64,000 nt of DNA from positions 130,486,181-130,550,180 of the forward strand of contig CM075850.1 in assembly GCA_037975125.1 (NCBI GenBank), in the 5' to 3' direction. The stretch is from Latrodectus hesperus (lineage: Eukaryota; Arthropoda; Arachnida; Araneae; Theridiidae). The notes under the pieces are model-generated. The model worked only from the letters and a program-made list of their open reading frames with translations, was not told the DNA's origin and did no database searches. Made by a program: the position numbers and the translations under genes. This document shows, piece after piece, positions 60,721 to 64,000 of the stretch. The first letter of the stretch is position 1. The number at the start of each line of letters is the position of its first letter.

Positions 60721-62987
60721 AACCCTAAACAAAAAATTTTTTCTTTTGTAGAAACGCTTAAAAGAGAGATAGAAAAAATAGCAAATTGCGTAAGATCGGA
60801 TTGCATAGATACGTGAAATATTTCAAAATACATTATACTTCTTTATATTGTGGCTATATCTTCAACATGGATTCGTTATAACAGATATAGGTGGTGTTGA
60901 GAAATAAACTGTAGTGTGTGAGAAAATTTTTGAATGTTTGATTTTGAAATGGTATCACACACAAGTCAAATTTTGTGGTCTTTGAAATTCAATTCTGATT
61001 TTAAATATTGAAATTTTTTATTGTAATGCTAATTTGTCTATAGCTCTTACCTAACAAGCGTGGTAATGTCCTCGAGAAAATTTTAAATAAACACATGTTT
61101 CATGAAAACGTGTATTCGCATAAAACATTGCTTTGAATTGTTTTTCCTTGTTTGATTTATGGTCTTTAAATGGATAAAAGAAATAATTTTTCTTCAAGTG
61201 GAACAATTTTATAAATACATACACACAGTCGGATAAAATATAGCAAAAATTTGGTATCCAAAAATTTCAGATACTGATTTTGGATCACGATTATTCTACT
61301 ATAGACTATAGGAAAAAATGGAAATCAAATAAGAATTTCAATTCGTTGATGTAATGTAATAGGCATCTGTTTGCACTATTCATAATCAATAAATGAGATC
61401 ACATTTATTCTGCTTGCCAAAATAAACTGAGAGAATTATTGCAAACACGCTCCTAATCTATAAAAAAGAAAAGTTTGGTCAATGCAACATTCTAGAAAAG
61501 CTATGCAACTCTATTCGTTTTTTCCTTGATTCTTATATTGGAACAAACCCAATTTTTTTTCGTGTAATACATTTAATTCCAATTAAATAAGCCTAGAAAT
61601 TGGCATTTTAGAAATCATACTTAATTTTCAACACTATTAGCATAATATTACTTGTTTAATATATTTTTATTCATTTAAGTATTTTTAATTCGAGACATTT
61701 TGTTTTACAATTGTTTAATTTCATATAAGCATATTAACATTTCTGCTCATGAAAAAATATTTTACATTCTTAAATTAAATGCTAAACTTTTTTGTAACTA
61801 ATTTCTAAAATACAACTTTCGTTAATTTTAATCCAATTTAATTACTTTATTCAATATGATATGTTTTGATAATTACAGACTTTACTATGGGGATATTGAA
61901 ACATTCTGATAAGAAGAATAATCTTAGTTTTATCTGACAGTTATTAGAATGTAATATTGATCGTTTTTACTACATAAGGAAGATGCAAAATGTATTTAGG
62001 CAAACAGGACTTACAAAACATTTTTTTCAAAATTGCATACAAGTAGTATCAACCATCAGAAAGCTGCGAATAATAGTGAAATGGAAATTCTTTTTATAGA
62101 GGAAGTATTGTTCAAATACATCAGAATTATTTTTATTTTTTGAAATAGGTAAGTTTTTTTCCAAAGTCACGGTGCTGTTGCTATATCTGAACAATTTCTG
62201 CAGGTGTTGTTTTTCTATGTGCTTACTCTTCACAAGTATGAAGTTTACGCGATTGTGTGTGTGCTTTGTTAGCAAAATATTTAACCAATTTGCCAATAAG
62301 AATTTCTCTCAATTTTTGTCACAAAATTATGCCAAAAACAATAGAAAATTGTATTAATTAAATTTGCAGACGCTGTGAATTTTAGTTTAAAAAAATATCA
62401 CATTCAAAAGATAAAATGGAATTTTATTGCATTGATTATAATTTATTCTTGTTTTTAATCAAGGGAGATTTAAATTTTTGTTGAAGTTATTTTCCAATGA
62501 TAATGTATATTTGAATGAATGAAATTAAAATCTGAAACAAAGATTTAATATATTTATAAATAATCGAGGAAATTTAATTTATCTCTAATTTGAAAAAAGG
62601 GAGAAATTTAATATTTCCACAAATTAAAATATTCATTTCGTTGAACCTAAATTTACGCAAATTTAATTTCACCATGTTAAGAGAGACAAATTTTTTAAAA
62701 TGGTCTTTGTGCACTTTTGAATTACAGCTCTTATTTCCTGGACCATTTTTCATAAATGAAATCAAGTGTTTCACACAATTGTTATTTTTTAAACATTACT
62801 CAATCCAGAACATTAAATTGAAAAATCGTATATTTAATTGCAATATCTCGACGCTTCAATTAAATAGGAACGAAACAGAGTGGAGATGGCGATTGTACGG
62901 ACCGCATATTCAAAATGTATTCCAGAACATTGTAATTAGCCTATAAATACTCATATGTCACTAGTTTATTTCCAATCGCTGTTATAT
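60721..62987. other. Non-coding AT-rich sequence
   Basis: No gene is supported. Frames at 62027-62357 and 62574-62946 overlap on opposite strands and are Phe/Asn/Lys/Ile-rich. Confidence 0.45.
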
Positions 62988-63150
62988 GAATGGTTATCCG
63001 TCTAGACTCCAGTTTTACAGTCCCTAGATTCTGTTTCCATCTCGATCGTGGATGTTTCTAGTAATTTAGTATCTACCTTAAGATTTAGATCCAAGACGAA
63101 TCAATCTTTGTGTACAAAAAGCAACTGCTGAGCGACAGCACCACCAAACA
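62988..63150 (+). repeat. Worn SINE family A copy
   Basis: It keeps 'gaatggttatccgtctagac' (head), 'gtggatgtttctagtaattt', 'tagatccaagacgaatcaat' and the end 'aactgctgagcgacagcacc'. Old copy. Confidence 0.65.
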
Positions 63151-64000
63151 AAATTCAACTGCGTGCGAAGAGGAGGAATGTTGTATTTCTGCGTTCTTGA
63201 ATCACTGCTATCGAGGGAGTAAATGATAGTTTTCTGAACTTTCTGCCTTGCGATTTGTGAATACAGCCAACTAACTATTAATGAAACATTCTTCCTACAG
63301 ACTTTCCGTCGAATTGTGCTATTGTTTATGGCAGTATTATCTTAAGGCTTTCTTCTGCTTGTTACATTTACACTACTGAAGTTTATTGCTTCATCTATGT
63401 TTAAGGTATATTTTTATCAGCTGAAAATGTTTAATTGTAGCTAAACGACATATCAATCCAAGCAACTTTTAAAAGATATTTATGTTTTAACTGTTGAGTG
63501 ATTAATGAAGTCAATTGCTCACTAGATGGCGCTTTTGCATTTGGTATTTGTCATGAGATCAATCCCAAGCTTAGATTATTTACATTATTTGTCTATATTG
63601 TTATTTGAATTTTATAAACGTGTCCAATTTAATTTTATCCAGCAATTTGATAGCATTTTTAAATTTTACAATGTCACATTTAATAAGTAAGCCGTTTATT
63701 ATAATTAATTTTTTAGATTTTTCAATCTTTTATGTTTGAATGAGCTAAATTTTCGCAAATGGGAAAATTAATGTTCTGACGTACAAATTAAAAGGAGTTT
63801 TATTATGCCGAGAGAATTATTTTATGTGAACTGACAAAATATAATAGAGCAACTTATATTAAATCATCGACAGCTGCCACATTTTTTGCCAAAATAACCG
63901 CGTAGTCGCTATTTAATTTTAATAGAAAGTGAAATGTTTTTATGGAAAGCATTTGAAACAAAATGGCGAACAAATTGAATACAAATGGACAAAATTGAAA
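63151..64000. other. Non-coding sequence to the window edge
   Basis: AT-rich; no exon or repeat recognised. The IRSp53-like gene presumably continues beyond this edge. Confidence 0.4.

Noticed and set aside
62574..62946. 118-codon plus-strand ORF
   Set aside because: Rich in Asn, Phe, Lys and Leu as expected from AT-rich DNA, and overlapped by an antisense frame; no domain.

Overview
The window reads as a strongly AT-rich, repeat-laden piece of an arthropod nuclear genome, most likely a chelicerate such as a spider. That is an inference from three things: tRNA-derived SINEs with strong B boxes, decayed non-LTR retrotransposon tails, and I-BAR exons that resemble arthropod IRSp53. Coding exons are very sparse and introns very long. 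There is no bacterial gene organisation, operon, CRISPR array or rRNA, and no functional tRNA gene that I can support.

The one gene I can name lies on the plus strand on the right. Two short exons (45780-45855 and 50541-50633) have good splice sites, compatible phase 1 and the N-terminal helices of an I-BAR (IMD) domain of the IRSp53/BAIAP2 type. The start codon and the rest of the gene are not seen; the next exon is probably beyond 64000. On the minus strand, weaker exon candidates lie at 41095-41385 (C-terminal exon with three N-glycosylation sequons), 45088-45238 and 37379-37626. A 61-codon ORF at 29154-29339 could encode a small secreted peptide. None of these could be assigned to a family.

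Layout: 1-760 holds fragments of SINE family A. 2166-6745 is a head-to-tail duplication of a unit of about 2.29 kb. 7171-7270 holds a 72-bp retroinsertion with a perfect 14-bp target-site duplication. 8864-10300 is a cluster of SINE family B, a perfect 29-bp-arm palindrome and two LINE tails. 11341-12060 has an NRF-1-like GCGCATGCGC palindrome and a 22-bp palindrome. 12800-18420 alternates SINEs A and B. 22500-25000 holds SINE A (including one nested in another), a long orphan ORF and SINE C. 30560-31655 has an RTE-like tail beside an RNase H LINE tail in opposite orientation. 33670-43425 is rich in SINE A, one copy being interrupted by a tiny RTE tail. 45780-64000 is the I-BAR gene and its introns, with large TA microsatellites, a 21-bp inverted repeat, SINE C, and a LINE tail split by a fresh SINE A.

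The repeats give a relative history. SINE D insertion predates the 2.29-kb duplication; the LINE at 60 kb was present before SINE A entered it; one old SINE A received both younger SINE and LINE insertions. The 3' ends of SINE B and of one LINE share a GCAACAACAA-type tail, which suggests, but does not prove, that this LINE mobilised SINE B. I found no clearly new multi-gene system; the best leads are the minus-strand secreted or ectodomain candidates, the perfect palindromes and the SINE/LINE tail relationship.
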